A stretch of 64,000 nt of DNA from positions 2,170,001 through 2,234,000 of the forward strand of contig NC_090130.1 of assembly GCF_040581485.1 (NCBI RefSeq). The letters are read 5' to 3'. The translations under genes were made by a program, and so were the position numbers. This document shows positions 27,801 through 39,819 of this stretch, in pieces. The notes beneath the pieces were generated by a model, which saw only the letters and a list, made by a program, of their open reading frames with translations, was not told the origin of the DNA and made no database searches. Each line of letters begins with the position of its first letter. The first letter of the stretch is position 1. Origin of the DNA: Linepithema humile (taxonomy: Eukaryota > Arthropoda > Insecta > Hymenoptera > Formicidae).

Positions 27801-30749
27801 CAGCGGCTATGAGCGAAATCTCGAGCGAACGTGAAAGTGAACCCTTACACGCGATACAAGCGATTCTAATTGCAATCAATTTTTAATCGGGGGAAAAAAG
27901 GCTGCGTTACATAAAAAATTTTTTCTCTAAAAAAAATTGCCTGCAAGCCGGATGTAATGAATTTTACGTAGTTAAATGTTCATCTTCCGGCACATATTCA
28001 TATAATTAACGCTCTCATTATTATCAGTGCAAAACCTGCGTATGTACGATCCGATGTATTATTCAACAATTCGATCTGGACTGCACGAGTGTGCTTGGAG
28101 AAACAAGCATGACAAGATATCTTTTCGACGAGAAAATGAGCGGAAGTTAATGCAATGCGGTAATTGCATAATAAAGCAAATCGAAATTACCTCATTCCGA
28201 GGACGGCGCGTGTATCACATTATATACACATCGTCATTTGCATTGACTTCATACTTAAGCGTCAGCGCTTTTTGCAGATGGCCTTTGCGCGCACTATCGT
28301 CAAAGAGTACAAAGTCGTTTACTACACGTGGAATAGTACCGGATATTAATCGGCGTGATTCGATGTGTCGACAGTTTTTCTTCTGCATAAAGTAGTTCCG
28401 CGTTACATAAACTGCGCCGCTATATCATGCAAGACCCTCGACAGGTGCGAAATAAAGAACGCGGCACAATAGTCGAAAACGTCCGGCGAGTAAGAGAGAG
28501 GATGAGACAAAAGAACACGAGGGGATGTCGGAAGACTTCAAGAATATGTCCCTCTCACGACCGTGAAGGTCGTGTATGGAGCGATGTACATTTCGGACAA
28601 TACAATAATAGCGAGTCATCGATTCCACGCTATTACCATTCAACGCAATACACCTATCATTATGTTTTAACAAACAATGATGTTAACAGTCTTGGGCAAA
28701 TTTGACAATTTTAAAATACGAGCGAGATTATCAAAATATTCATTTGTTTTCTTTTTTAAATCTTTCTCTTACGAATAAATCATCGATGAAATTACACAAT
28801 ACACATTCGTCATTTTGCGGTGAATTATGCAACGCGATATTTCGATGCGTTTACAATTTTTATTCAGACGGGGAAAAAAGTAGCGCAGTATGTATCAACG
28901 ACGCGGAATTTATCGGTGAAAGCTTTCGTCGCAGATCGAAAGTGAAAACGCATTTTCATATGGTGGGTGCGCCACGAGTGCACTTTATAGACGCACATGT
29001 CCGCGTCCGGGAAATCCTATAACGAGGCTCGTATTACGAACGCCCTTTCATGTACTGCGTCGACCGATGGGCATGAGTGTGCGTACGTACACATTCGAGA
29101 GGGTAGTGTACGAAAGATACAAACGAAAAATGTGAAACGTCGAGAGAGGAAAAGCAGGACGTACTCGTATTACAAGGGAGACCTACAGGGTTCTCCACGA
29201 ATAATCATCAGCGTCGCACGGCTCCGGAAACTTTCTTTCAAATAATACGAAAACAATACAGTTAAATCTTGCAAACAGCTGACGAGATTATTCAAATAAA
29301 GAGTTGTAAGAAGGAACAATTGATTAATTTGTCAATTTATGTGAGAATTAACAGATCATTCTCCATCGATTTTTACATAAAGAAAATATGAAACTATTGT
29401 TAATCAGAAATGTTTTCATGATTAATAACACTTGAAGATTTTATGTGCTTAATACATCTGACATTATTGACCGGTGCTGACTTGGCTTCTACTTGGAATG
29501 GATATAAAAATATATCTACTTTGAACAGATATAAAAAGATATAAAAAGTATTTTAGCGCAGTATAAAGATTGCAGAAAAAAGTCATCAGATATACTCGAA
29601 GTGTATAAGGTGCAGTAGTAATACTTGACATTTGGTTGCAACTTTAACGACATTTCAAGTGTCTGATTATATATGCGCGTAAATAATGCATTTTTTTAAC
29701 AGATATTATCCCTACTTTATTATGTAGTAATTTTGCTCGAGAATAATATTATTCTGATGGATACTAATTTTGTAATAAGCTTATTAAATAGATGTCTCTA
29801 TGCAACAACGGTTATTTAATTAAAATTGTAATTATATAATAATAATTTTATATTGCTTCAACAAACAAATAAAGTACGTAACAAATTTACCTATATTTAG
29901 TGCAGAAAAAAAGAATTTAGATAATTATGTTCTGATTTAATTAAATTATGTTTGACAAATATATATTATTTCAAAATTTATTGACTTATACGGGCGTGCC
30001 GTATTGAATCTGTAAACAATTAGTTCTAAAATTGGATAAAACTCAATTATAATCTGCAGAGATGTAATGATGAAATAAGATATATTATTAGTTACTTTTG
30101 AAACGCATTGTAATTGCGGTTTCAGACCGCAGTAACGAAGGCATACACTGCCGTAGGGTAAGCATTTCGTTTGTGCCAAAAATAAACATCCTGGCAGCCA
30201 CTTCTTTTCACGACCCCTCCGACGAGGAAATTCATCTTGGGGTAAATTCTTGAAACGTTAGAATTTGCACAGGCCGTTCCGCAAAATAAAATGGCAATAT
30301 CTTTGGGAGAGCCAAATTTGCTAAAAGGTTACTCGCATTTTTCGCGACAATTTCCTGTTTCGTTGAATTGGTACAATTGTTTCCAAATATATATGTGGCC
30401 ATTGAAAAATGTATGTTTATTCTCGCAGAATAATTTCCAAATCTAACACCGAAACCGAGCAATCTGTTGAGATTTTGTTAATGATAAACAGAAAGCAACG
30501 TCAGCTCAAATACAAATCCAAACAAATTGCATATTCAAATAGATTGAAGTAGAACTTCAGAGTCGAATAATTTATACGATTTGAATGGAAACAATGCTTT
30601 GATTCGAACAGGCCAAGGTTTTCGCAAACGCCGCCGAAGTGTTTAAAACTACAATGTTCAGAGATGTATGTAAATGCATAAAGAAAAAATAATGCATCCT
30701 TGCAAGCAGGGGGTAGAATATTTGGAGCATTCTTTGTCGGTTATCTAAC

Positions 30750-30800
30750 AATACTAGCATCTACAATACTAGAATGAGAATAATACTAGAATACTAGAAT
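30750..30800 (+). repeat. Cluster of AATACTAG repeats
   Basis: AATACTAG occurs at 30750, 30765, 30782 and 30790, usually followed by AAT; an imperfect local expansion. Confidence 0.8.
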
Positions 30801-32188
30801 GTCACTTCTTCCTGTTATTATAAAAATTCGAAGAAAATATTTCTAAGATCAAAAAATCACCGTCCAAAAAGGCCGAAAGGTATACAGGACTTTCTAATCT
30901 CTTAAATTTCACCTACTGAATTTCAAACGTTCCGACTCCATTCAAAATCCATATATGCTCAATATGATTTATTCGTTTACAATACAACAGAATAAAAGCT
31001 AAATGTTTCCCTTAAGCAGGTAAAACGTTGTACCAAATTTTGCGTGTGTGCTTCGAAACAAATCACGGTGTCGCCAAAAAATATTGCAAATGTTACCGAG
31101 GCCCGCCAAGGCCTCTGTATAATCGCGTTATAAATCGTTTACTAACGTGTAAAGAAATTCAGCATCAGACGGGAGCACCGCGACGGAATTAAATGCTAAG
31201 TCAGCGAACGCATCCGGCATTGAGAATAGCGGCATTGTGCTCTCCGTTACGTGGCGCGTACTTTTCGTGAGCCTAGCTTAAAAGCGTGCAAAAGTATACC
31301 TGAGTTCTATGAAGTATATGTAGGGACCATTAATAATATTTCCAACGCAATTATCGAACCAGCTGCCGCGTTTCCTTAGGGTCCCTTTTAGCTTGGAAGC
31401 AGGTACCGAGCTAGAAATCTATCGCTCGATGAATGCGTGTGCGTCCTGCATGTATATGCCAGATACGTACGCTCGCCCCTGTGGAGCCTTGGTCTCTAGA
31501 AGATATATATCTCCTTACATCATTGCGGTTGCCCGCCCTAATGTTCAAGAAAGCTGTACTGCTTGCGAAGATGAGAGGCAGACTGGTGAAACTAACGCGT
31601 CCAACTAGTTTGGAACAAAAGAATTTGATACGGATCTTTGGAGATGCGCAGAGTGCTAGAATCTTCAACAAGTATCGAACGAGTACCGGCACAAAAGAAC
31701 GAAAATAAGATATAGTAGATTCATGTTGATGCTAATCAGAAATGGCGGGTCTGGCGGCAATCATTTTTCACGGATGTTCGATACTAAGTATCGATCAATA
31801 ATAATAACAGCGTCGGATGCGTCGGAACTGGTAAAATGCATCTTTGCATTTTTTATCTCCTCTTTGTTAACTCTTCTTCGGAGTATACGTAAAAAAACTG
31901 CATAAAAAAGAAGAAGGTAAAATCGATAAAATTCTAATTTCAACCGCGTTGCCGCGCGCGTCGCAATTTCAATAGACGCCTATCGATTCATCTCGCGATT
32001 ATAAACAATATTGGCATTTGCTAATTCAATGATTGCAATTAAATCACTCAAATAATGCCTGCCGCAGCAAATCACGCAACGCTATCACATCCCTTCCACC
32101 ACTTACGCCAGATTATAGTTCGATATCCGGCAGTCCCTCAACAACGGCTCGGCATATATCACCAGCAAAGTTTGCCCACCGACAATTG

Positions 32189-32229
32189 CCCTCCTCTTCC
32201 CTCCCCTCCCCCTCCCCCTCAGCCCCCCT
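32189..32229 (-). other. G-quadruplex-prone tract (minus strand)
   Basis: The plus strand has six C-tracts of 3-6 bases separated by one to five bases. The minus strand therefore offers more than four G-tracts with short loops, a classical G-quadruplex pattern. It lies within a CpG-rich patch in the spacer. Confidence 0.7.
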
Positions 32230-35200
32230 CATCCGCTCCCACCCGCCTCGTTCCCACCATCGGACCGTGACGAATGTATGTACATCATCTCGCGGTCGCA
32301 ATCTCGTGCCCGTCGATTCATTAATTAATCGCTGGACACACATACAGAGACCGCGTGTTCGCGCACAGTGGCAATTACCGGCGCATTGTCGCGCATAAAT
32401 CATTAGCAAACGCGTCGCTTCCATAATTCGGTTAATATGCAGTGTTTTTGCCGACGCTGGGCGTCATGTAACGCGCCCCGGTGTTCCCCACCACGCTTTC
32501 TCTTATCTTAATTATCTTGTTTAGGTCGGCGCTAATACACGTTACAATGACGCGACTGATCGATGTGAAATTTTAGCGAGATGCCTCGGCGCATCAAATG
32601 GAAAAGTTAAATCAAGTGTTCAAATAATTTATGTATGCAAATAATGCGAGTAATTACTGGAGAAAAATTAAATCAATTAATTCGTGCCATTTCGTCCGGA
32701 TTTTTTGTGAATTGTGATAACGTTTTATTATTTTAAATAATAAATTATTATTAGAATAATGAAATATCGATATGACAATTTATCTGAATGATTTGATTTA
32801 TTGAAATTCGTCACTTTTATCATTTGACATGTAGAATAATAATATTTAATTAGCTAGCTGAAAGATTATCGTCGGGGAAAATTAATAATTAAATAAAATG
32901 AGTATCGCAGCGCAATATAATATTTATGTTAATTTATTATCCAATGTGCAACTTTTTGAAAATAATGTTCAACTTCTATACAATTCAATAATTAATGGAC
33001 ATATTCGATAAATATTATGATTATCTTTGACTGTTATTATGAATTACAAACAAGGAAGTTGCTAAATTATACTCATGGCTTAATTGAATTGTGCAAGTGA
33101 TAAAATCGATATCTTATCAAGCGCGATAAACAAGAAGAAATGTAAAATTGCTGATGCGCAAACATTTTTTTTTATAAACCTATTTCATATGTTTGTGTTA
33201 TACTTATTTGTTTTGCCAAAAAAAAACTACTCATACGTTACACAAAGCTTACACAAAATCAGACTTTTAATTAGAATTTTACAATTTTCTTAATTACTAG
33301 ATATTTTTACTCTGAAAAAATGTAAGAAAATAAGAGAAAATTATTAAAATATGAAATATTATTTCAACAATAAAAAAAAATATCACATTATGATGCACTT
33401 CACTTCATACAAGAATATAATAATTTAAGTAAACATGTGTTTAAATATTTCTAAATCAAACGAATTTCGAAAAGGTATGTCAGAGGCCAAAAATGTTTTC
33501 GTGTTTACGGATGGTTCGTTTCTCACTTTCAACCGCGCTTTCGATAACAGCGAGATTATATTCTGTATGCGCGTATGTATGTTCGCCGATAATCTGAAGA
33601 TAAGGCAACGCGACGCAATGAATACACGCGCTTTAAATCGTCCACTGCTATGGTTTTTATTGACATACGCTACTCCGGCAAATCTAGCTATTGGATTACA
33701 AATTGCCTGAGTTAACCCTCGTCAACGTAATCGTCTTTGGGACTCACTTTTAAATTTATATGAATATCACAGTGAAGACTCGAAGTTTCACGCAATGGTG
33801 CAAATTCAATATTTTTTATAAAGCTTGTTTGGATGCGCAACAAAACATGTACTTTTTATATGATATCACTGGAACTTTACTAGTCATATAATCGTATAAT
33901 ATTTACAATAAAAATTTCATTTCAGTTTTGTGCTGAAAGATTTTTTTTTAGATATTTTTCTGAATAGAAGAAGTCTTTCTTCAAGGAAGATATCGTTCAC
34001 ATCTGCTTGAGATCAGTAACAAATAGATATTTGTGTGTGATGAAAGCAATAGAGAGAAATCTTGATATCACAACATGCGTATTTATATATTTTGCATCAA
34101 GTTTGAAGAATGCGTAATAAAAACGCACCAACAAAGACATCGTATAAAAATAAAAGACAACTACATATTCGAGAGAATGTATATCGATTAAGAAGAAGAT
34201 CCGTTGCGAACGGATACGATAAATATTTTAAATAGCTAAATCGAATCTTTATTTTCATCTTTATTTTTTAGAAAAAAAAAAATCACTATTTATATGTTGT
34301 GTACTGTAATAAAAGACTAATTACTTTGCATTAATAACGTTTCATGAGAAATGGGCAACAGTATTTATTTTTCCAGCAACGATGCTATCGCGTTTCTCGT
34401 TCTCTTGTATTGTTTCTAAATTTTCATGGGACTAATATATATTACACATCACTCGTATACATATTACATATATATGCGCGCGCTCGTGCGACGATAATCT
34501 CAGAGAATGATTATCCTACTCTCGTACATAACGACGTTTGGCCGTGGCTATCAGCTTATCGGGACGCGTGTGAGTCAGTCATTAATAAAAGGGTGGCCCC
34601 GTGCACACAGCAAAAAGCGTAAACCCGAGGGTTCGTATCGATCAAATAACCATTGGCTGCCATGTGTGAAGACGCGGAACGAGGGGATTCGGTTCTTAAC
34701 TAGCACCGTGATCGTGATTTTCGCTAATTTCTCAATACGCTACAATGCTCGTAAAATAACTTCACGACAAACATTGCGCAATAAAATAACAACGTGGAAA
34801 TAAATATTTCTCCAGCTATAAATAAAGATGCGCAAGAATTATACGCGCTACAATATCGCTGAATAAAAATTACGCGCCAGTTTGTAAATGTGCAGCGATT
34901 CCGCACAATTATGTTAAAGCTGACAGCGTGAATAAACTGAAATTAAAGCAACAAAATCAATCTTATTGTTGAAACCTACAATTACGAGGATACTTTGCAT
35001 TCTATAAAACGCGTATTCGCCGTTGTAACCGCATTCGCCGTCGTAACTGTCGCTCTGTAAGATATCCTCTTTAAATCTCCGTAGTGTAAACGTACTCGGT
35101 GATCAACAAATCCGCGTTGCGTACGAAACACAACTATAAAGGCAGGCACTAAGTGGAGATGGTAGAATAAATAAACGGCAACATGTATGGAATAATAGAT

Positions 35201-35370
35201 ATGATGCGCTGAATTGCGTCCGGAAAAATGTTTTTAACGGCGAACTCGAGCGTAAATGCGAAGCTACATCACTATGAAGCTCGGGTCGATCCGTTTGACC
35301 TCCCGATACGCACGTATGCATTATTGGATAATGCACGTGCGTACATTAATTACACGTCGCACAGACGCAT

Positions 35371-35475
35371 CCTCTCTCTCTCTCTCTCTCTCTCCTTCCC
35401 TTTATCTATCCGCTCTCTCCCTCTCTCTCTCATTCCCCTTTCTCTGTGTATATACCCTCTCTCTTTCTCTTCTAC
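35371..35475. repeat. (CT)n microsatellite with a long polypyrimidine tail
   Basis: A pure CT run at 35372-35394, followed by about 80 bp dominated by TCTC, with a further CTCTCTCTCT run. It faces the AG repeat at 35700-35730 in inverse orientation, so the two could pair as a hairpin with a roughly 250-330 base loop. Confidence 0.9.
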
Positions 35476-35699
35476 GATCAGGAAACCTCATATCAAATTT
35501 ATCAAAAACACAACGGGAAACTCGTGGGATGATAGAGACGAGGAGAAAGTAAACGCGGCCAATATAGTAGAGCTCTTATGTATCTATGATTCCGAATGAC
35601 GCTGCGTTTCTCGTTATTACGTTTTAGATATCCCGCTTACTCCCACGAATTTCATTCCGGACAGATTAATCGGCGACGGCGAGCGTTAAAACAGAAGGT

Positions 35700-35730
35700 G
35701 AGAGAGAAAGAGAGAGAGAGAGAGAGAAAG
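35700..35730. repeat. (AG)n microsatellite
   Basis: About 31 bp of AG/GA dinucleotides with two AAA interruptions. Confidence 0.9.
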
Positions 35731-35941
35731 GAACGCTCACGCTTGTTTGAGGTATCGTATTTATAAACCCGCGTAACTCGCGCGACCGGTTTCGCGTACT
35801 ATCGGAGTCGTTTCCCGCAATTGTAGATCAGCAATTTAGTCACGAATACGAAGCATGAGAATGACTGTAAGCGTAATATCGGTATAAATTAGAAGAATGT
35901 AAGGGGCTTAACCCGCGCGATTGACCCAACTATACATCTAA

Positions 35942-35957
35942 CGAATTGCGCAATTCG
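35942..35957. repeat. Perfect 16-bp palindrome
   Basis: CGAATTGCGCAATTCG, self-complementary without spacer. Function unknown. Confidence 0.8.
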
Positions 35958-37121
35958 CGCGCAATCATTAAATAGAGCGACAATGTGTCATTACAGTTCG
36001 TAAATTACCGATATTAAATAATGTATCAAGTTTGATTGAAATCATCGAACTTTATCATTCTTTTCGGCAATATCGTACAGCGATGATACAGGGATTATAT
36101 TTTGTGTAATGCTAACGAGGACTAACGCAATATCGCGCAACGGATAATTTGATGGCTTTGTGCAATGAATGTACAATAATGTTGATGGCAAAGGAGAACA
36201 ACCCAGTTCTAGAAAACCTTGTTTTGTTTGCGCACGCAATTTACGTATGGAGCGAGTATAACCTACTATTATTATCGTGAGTAATAATAGCAATACAGCT
36301 GAACTGCAGCTGTTCGTCGATGTACGCATCTTGAAATGAAAATGTCGCAATGCAATTCTCATAAATTTGATGTAGAAATCGCGTTTGCCGAACCTCCCCT
36401 AAAAAAAACCTGCTTTACATATCAATCAAAATGCCACGTGTGTGTCTAGAGATTACGCGCAAAATGATAATCTGTAAATTCTCGAAATTTTCGAATGCCG
36501 TATCGATCATTCGCGATATCTGTTAAACGTGTGATTGATAACAGCTGTCGTTTTGATGCGAATTTCTAGTATATTTTGACTGACACGCCGACACAGAAAG
36601 GCAAGTAATTAATTACATAGAACGACAGCGGGTGAATGAGATTGGAGGGTGAATCAGATTTTAAATAAAACTCGTTCACTGACTCATCTCGTCTATTAAT
36701 TGTTTTGCGATTATCTAAAAACACACTTTTATCATGAGTCCTTTTCTGGAATTCAAATCTTGACTTTAATTTATTTTATCACGCAGTCCAATAAATTCGC
36801 GCACCGTAATCATTTGTAGTGGAAATTGAATAAAATTATTACATAATTATGTTATTTTAATACATAAATATATTAAATATTATAAGTATCGTTAATTTTT
36901 AATAGCAGAAATTATTCAATAATTTTTTGCGAAAAAAAACTTGACTATATTTTCTCATTAGAATAAAAATCATAATGTCGGAACTACGTGATGCGATACA
37001 CAATGCATGAGACAACGCATGAGTTCTCCGTTAGACTACGGTTTAGGTTTCTGTACGAGATGTGTGTGTGTGTGTCATGTGTGCGTACGCGTATACATAT
37101 ATGCAGGACTGTCGTATCCGT

Positions 37122-37130
37122 GTTGCACAG
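37122..37130. repeat. Left 9-bp target-site duplication of the foldback element
   Basis: GTTGCACAG sits directly outside the left terminus (GCCTATATGAAG) and is repeated exactly at 39820-39828, directly outside the right terminus. After the right copy the flank continues GCCGATTT, so the reconstructed empty site contains a single GTTGCACAG. A perfect duplication marks the element borders to the base. Confidence 0.93.
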
Positions 37131-37510
37131 GCCTATATGAAGTTAGCCCCCCATTTTTCGATTTTGAATATTTTTTTAGTTGTTCCAGGTTGTTCTACGT
37201 TTGTTCTATATTGTTCCAAAGTTATGAACAAAAAAATCGAAAAACATGACGGGAAAAGCAAAAAAACGATTTATTTTTGTGGCCACCCATTTTTTTTTAA
37301 ATTCAAATTTTTTTGCTGTTCTGGATTGTTCTAATTGTTCTAAACATTGTTCTAAAATATTAATCCCCCTAAAAAAGAATTTAAAAAGATATAGCAAAAA
37401 ATAGCATTAAGCGTCCAAATAGTATTTTTACATTTATCGCTATTATTATATTATGTTTTGACACCAAATTACATATTTAAGCTAAAAACGAATAGAACAA
37501 CCCAGAACAA
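37131..37510 (+). repeat. Left terminal domain of the foldback element, inverted copy at 39440-39819
   Basis: A unique 380-bp segment at the outer end of the arm. It carries TTGTTC boxes at 37180, 37190, 37201 and 37211, a second cluster at 37316 (variant CTGTTC), 37326, 37335 and 37347, and opposite-orientation GAACAA boxes at 37495 and 37505. A 63-codon open frame on the minus strand (37206-37397) encodes the same peptide as the mirror frame at 39553-39744. This shows arm identity and is not evidence for a gene. Confidence 0.9.
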
Positions 37511-38570
37511 CTCTCAGTTTCACCAGAACAAACATATAAAAGGCACTTTACTCTTGAAGGTAGAGAATTATTTTGTCTTTTTCGACCGATAATGTTACAT
37601 CAGCGACACTAAAACCTAGAACAATGAGAAATAGACACAGAACAATCCGGAACAACTCTCAGTTTTGTCAGAACAAACGTTTAAAGAGCACTTTACTCTT
37701 GAAGGTAGAGAATTATTTTGTCTTTTTCGACCGATAATGTTACACCAGCGACACTAAAACCTGGAACAATGAGAAATAGACACAGAACAATCCAGAACAA
37801 CTCTCAGTTTTGTCAGAACAAACGTTTAAAGAGCACTTTACTCTTGAAGGTAGAGAATTATTTTGTCTTTTTCGACCGATAATGTTACACCAGCGACACT
37901 AAAACCTGGAACAATGAGAAATAGACACAGAACAATCCAGAACAACTCTCAGTTTTGTCAGAACAAACGTTTAAAGAGCACTTTACTCTTGAAGGTAGAG
38001 AATTATTTTGTCTTTTTCGACCGATAATGTTACACCAGCGACACTAAAACCTGGAACAATGAGAAATAGACACAGAACAATCCGGAACAACTCTCAGTTT
38101 TGTCAGAACAAACGTTTAAAGAGCACTTTACTCTTGAAGGTAGAGAATTATTTTGTCTTTTTCGACCGATAATGTTACACCAGCGACACTAAAACCTGGA
38201 ACAATGAGAAATAGACACAGAACAATCCGGAACAACTCTCAGTTTTGTCAGAACAAACGTTTAAAGAGCACTTTACTCTTGAAGGTAGAGAATTATTTTG
38301 TCTTTTTCGACCGATAATGTTACATCAGCGACACTAAAACCTAGAACAATGAGAAATAGACACAGAACAATCCGGAACAACTCTCAGTTTTGTCAGAACA
38401 AACGTTTAAAGAGCACTTTACTCTTAAAAGTAGAGAATTATTTTGTCTTTTTCGACCGATAATGTTACATTAGCGACACTAAAACCTAGAACAATGAGAA
38501 ATAGACACAGAACAATCCGGAACAACTCTCAGTTTTGTCAAAACAAACGTATAAGGAGCACTTTACTCTT
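37511..38570 (+). repeat. Left-arm tandem array of 145-bp units, seven full copies plus a partial
   Basis: The segment CTCTCAGTTT recurs at 37511, 37656, 37801, 37946, 38091, 38236, 38381 and 38526, exactly 145 bp apart each time. Seven full units are followed by a 45-bp partial one. Each unit carries GAACAA boxes spaced 21, 10 and 21 bp (for example 37619, 37640, 37650 and 37671). Units 2 and 3 read TCCAG where the others read TCCGG. Units 1 and 6 share CATCAGC, while 2-5 have CACCAGC. The innermost full unit (38381) has extra changes such as CTTAAAAGTAG. Confidence 0.96.
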
Positions 38571-38619
38571 ATATTTAAAAAAATAAAAAAATTCAAAAAA
38601 AACACTAATCGACACTAAT
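38571..38619. repeat. AT-rich core between the two arrays of the foldback element
   Basis: A 49-bp A-rich stretch that ends with ACACTAATCG present twice in tandem (38602-38621, the second copy running two bases into the right arm). It separates the partial left unit from the first partial right unit and forms the tip of the hairpin loop. No coding potential. Confidence 0.8.
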
Positions 38620-39439
38620 CGCTGATGTAACATTATCGGTCGAAAAAGACAAAATAATTCTCTACCTTCAAGAGTAAAGTGCTCTTTAAACGTTTGTTCT
38701 GACAAAACTGAGAGTTGTTCCGGATTGTTCTGTGTCTATTTCTCATTGTTCCAGGTTTTAGTGTCGCTGGTGTAACATTATCGGTCGAAAAAGACAAAAT
38801 AATTCTCTACCTTCAAGAGTAAAGTGCTCTTTAAACGTTTGTTCTGACAAAACTGAGAGTTGTTCCGGATTGTTCTGTGTCTATTTCTCATTGTTCCAGG
38901 TTTTAGTGTCGCTGGTGTAACATTATCGGTCGAAAAAGACAAAATAATTCTCTACCTTCAAGAGTAAAGTGCTCTTTAAACGTTTGTTCTGACAAAACTG
39001 AGAGTTGTTCCGGATTGTTCTGTGTCTATTTCTCATTGTTCCAGGTTTTAGTGTCGCTGGTGTAACATTATCGGTCGAAAAAGACAAAATAATTCTCTAC
39101 CTTCAAGAGTAAAGTGCTCTTTAAACGTTTGTTCTGACAAAACTGAGAGTTGTTCCGGATTGTTCTGTGTCTATTTCTCATTGTTCCAGGTTTTAGTGTC
39201 GCTGGTGTAACATTATCGGTCGAAAAAGACAAAATAATTCTCTACCTTCAAGAGTAAAGTGCTCTTTAAACGTTTGTTCTGACAAAACTGAGAGTTGTTC
39301 CGGATTGTTCTGTGTCTATTTCTCATTGTTCTAGGTTTTAGTGTCGCTGATGTAACATTATCGGTCGAAAAAGACAAAATAATTCTCTACCTTCAAGAGT
39401 AAAGTGCCTTTTATATGTTTGTTCTGGTGAAACTGAGAG
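38620..39439 (-). repeat. Right-arm tandem array of 145-bp units, inverted, five full copies plus a partial
   Basis: The inverse motif AAACTGAGAG occurs at 38705, 38850, 38995, 39140, 39285 and 39430, again exactly 145 bp apart, giving five full units and an inner partial of about 95 bp. The order of variants mirrors the left arm: the outermost unit has the CTAGG/CTGATG type and the next four the CCAGG/CTGGTG type. All right-arm units carry the TCCGG form, so the TCCAG change in left units 2 and 3 has no partner here. Confidence 0.96.
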
Positions 39440-39819
39440 TTGTTCTGGGTTGTTCTATTCGTTTTTAGCTTAAATATGTAATTTGGTGTCAAAACATAAT
39501 ATAATAATAGCGATAAATGTAAAAATACTATTTGGACGCTTAATGCTATTTTTTGCTATATCTTTTTAAATTCTTTTTTAGGGGGATTAATATTTTAGAA
39601 CAATGTTTAGAACAATTAGAACAATCCAGAACAGCAAAAAAATTTGAATTTAAAAAAAAATGGGTGGCCACAAAAATAAATCGTTTTTTTGCTTTTCCCG
39701 TCATGTTTTTCGATTTTTTTGTTCATAACTTTGGAACAATATAGAACAAACGTAGAACAACCTGGAACAACTAAAAAAATATTCAAAATCGAAAAATGGG
39801 GGGCTAACTTCATATAGGC
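39440..39819 (-). repeat. Right terminal domain of the foldback element
   Basis: Inverted copy of 37131-37510, exactly the same length (380 bp) and, in the stretches I compared, identical. It carries the mirror-image box clusters and ends in CTTCATATAGGC. Confidence 0.9.

Larger units (their letters stand above)
16901..37121. other. Non-coding spacer left of the foldback element
   Basis: About 20 kb of mostly AT-rich DNA with short CpG-rich patches (for example 20460-20560, 21060-21540, 24200-24480, 26230-26780, 27420-27860 and 32050-32480). No frame shows a recognisable domain or convincing splice structure. It holds simple repeats, a palindrome and a G-quadruplex-prone tract, listed separately. 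Since it separates two genes pointing away from each other, it probably contains regulatory DNA and perhaps non-coding RNA, but I cannot place any element. Confidence 0.5.
37131..39819. mobile_element. Foldback-type non-autonomous DNA transposon, 2,689 bp
   Basis: The element is a huge inverted repeat. Its left arm (37131-38330) and right arm (38620-39819) are each 1,200 bp and collinear without net gaps. Each arm has a 380-bp terminal domain followed by tandem 145-bp units. A roughly 289-bp centre (38331-38619) is mostly extra left-arm units plus a 49-bp AT-rich core. Termini read GCCTATATGAAG and its inverse, and 9-bp direct repeats flank it. Drosophila Foldback elements and Mutator-like elements are known for long, internally repetitive inverted ends and target duplications near 9 bp, so one of these groups is the likely relative. 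No transposase-like frame is present, so it would depend on a source in trans. The near identity of the arms points to a recent insertion or continuing gene conversion between arms. Confidence 0.92.

Noticed and set aside
28556..28574. Small hairpin CACGACC-GTGAA-GGTCGTG, considered as an RNA element
   Set aside because: A 7-bp stem is expected by chance in 64 kb and has no extended precursor-like pairing around it.
37206..37397. A 63-codon frame repeated identically at 39553-39744 in the opposite arm, suggesting a duplicated gene
   Set aside because: Both copies lie in the inverted arms, so identity follows from arm identity. The peptide is Phe/Lys-rich low complexity, starts at a non-ATG codon and has no domain.
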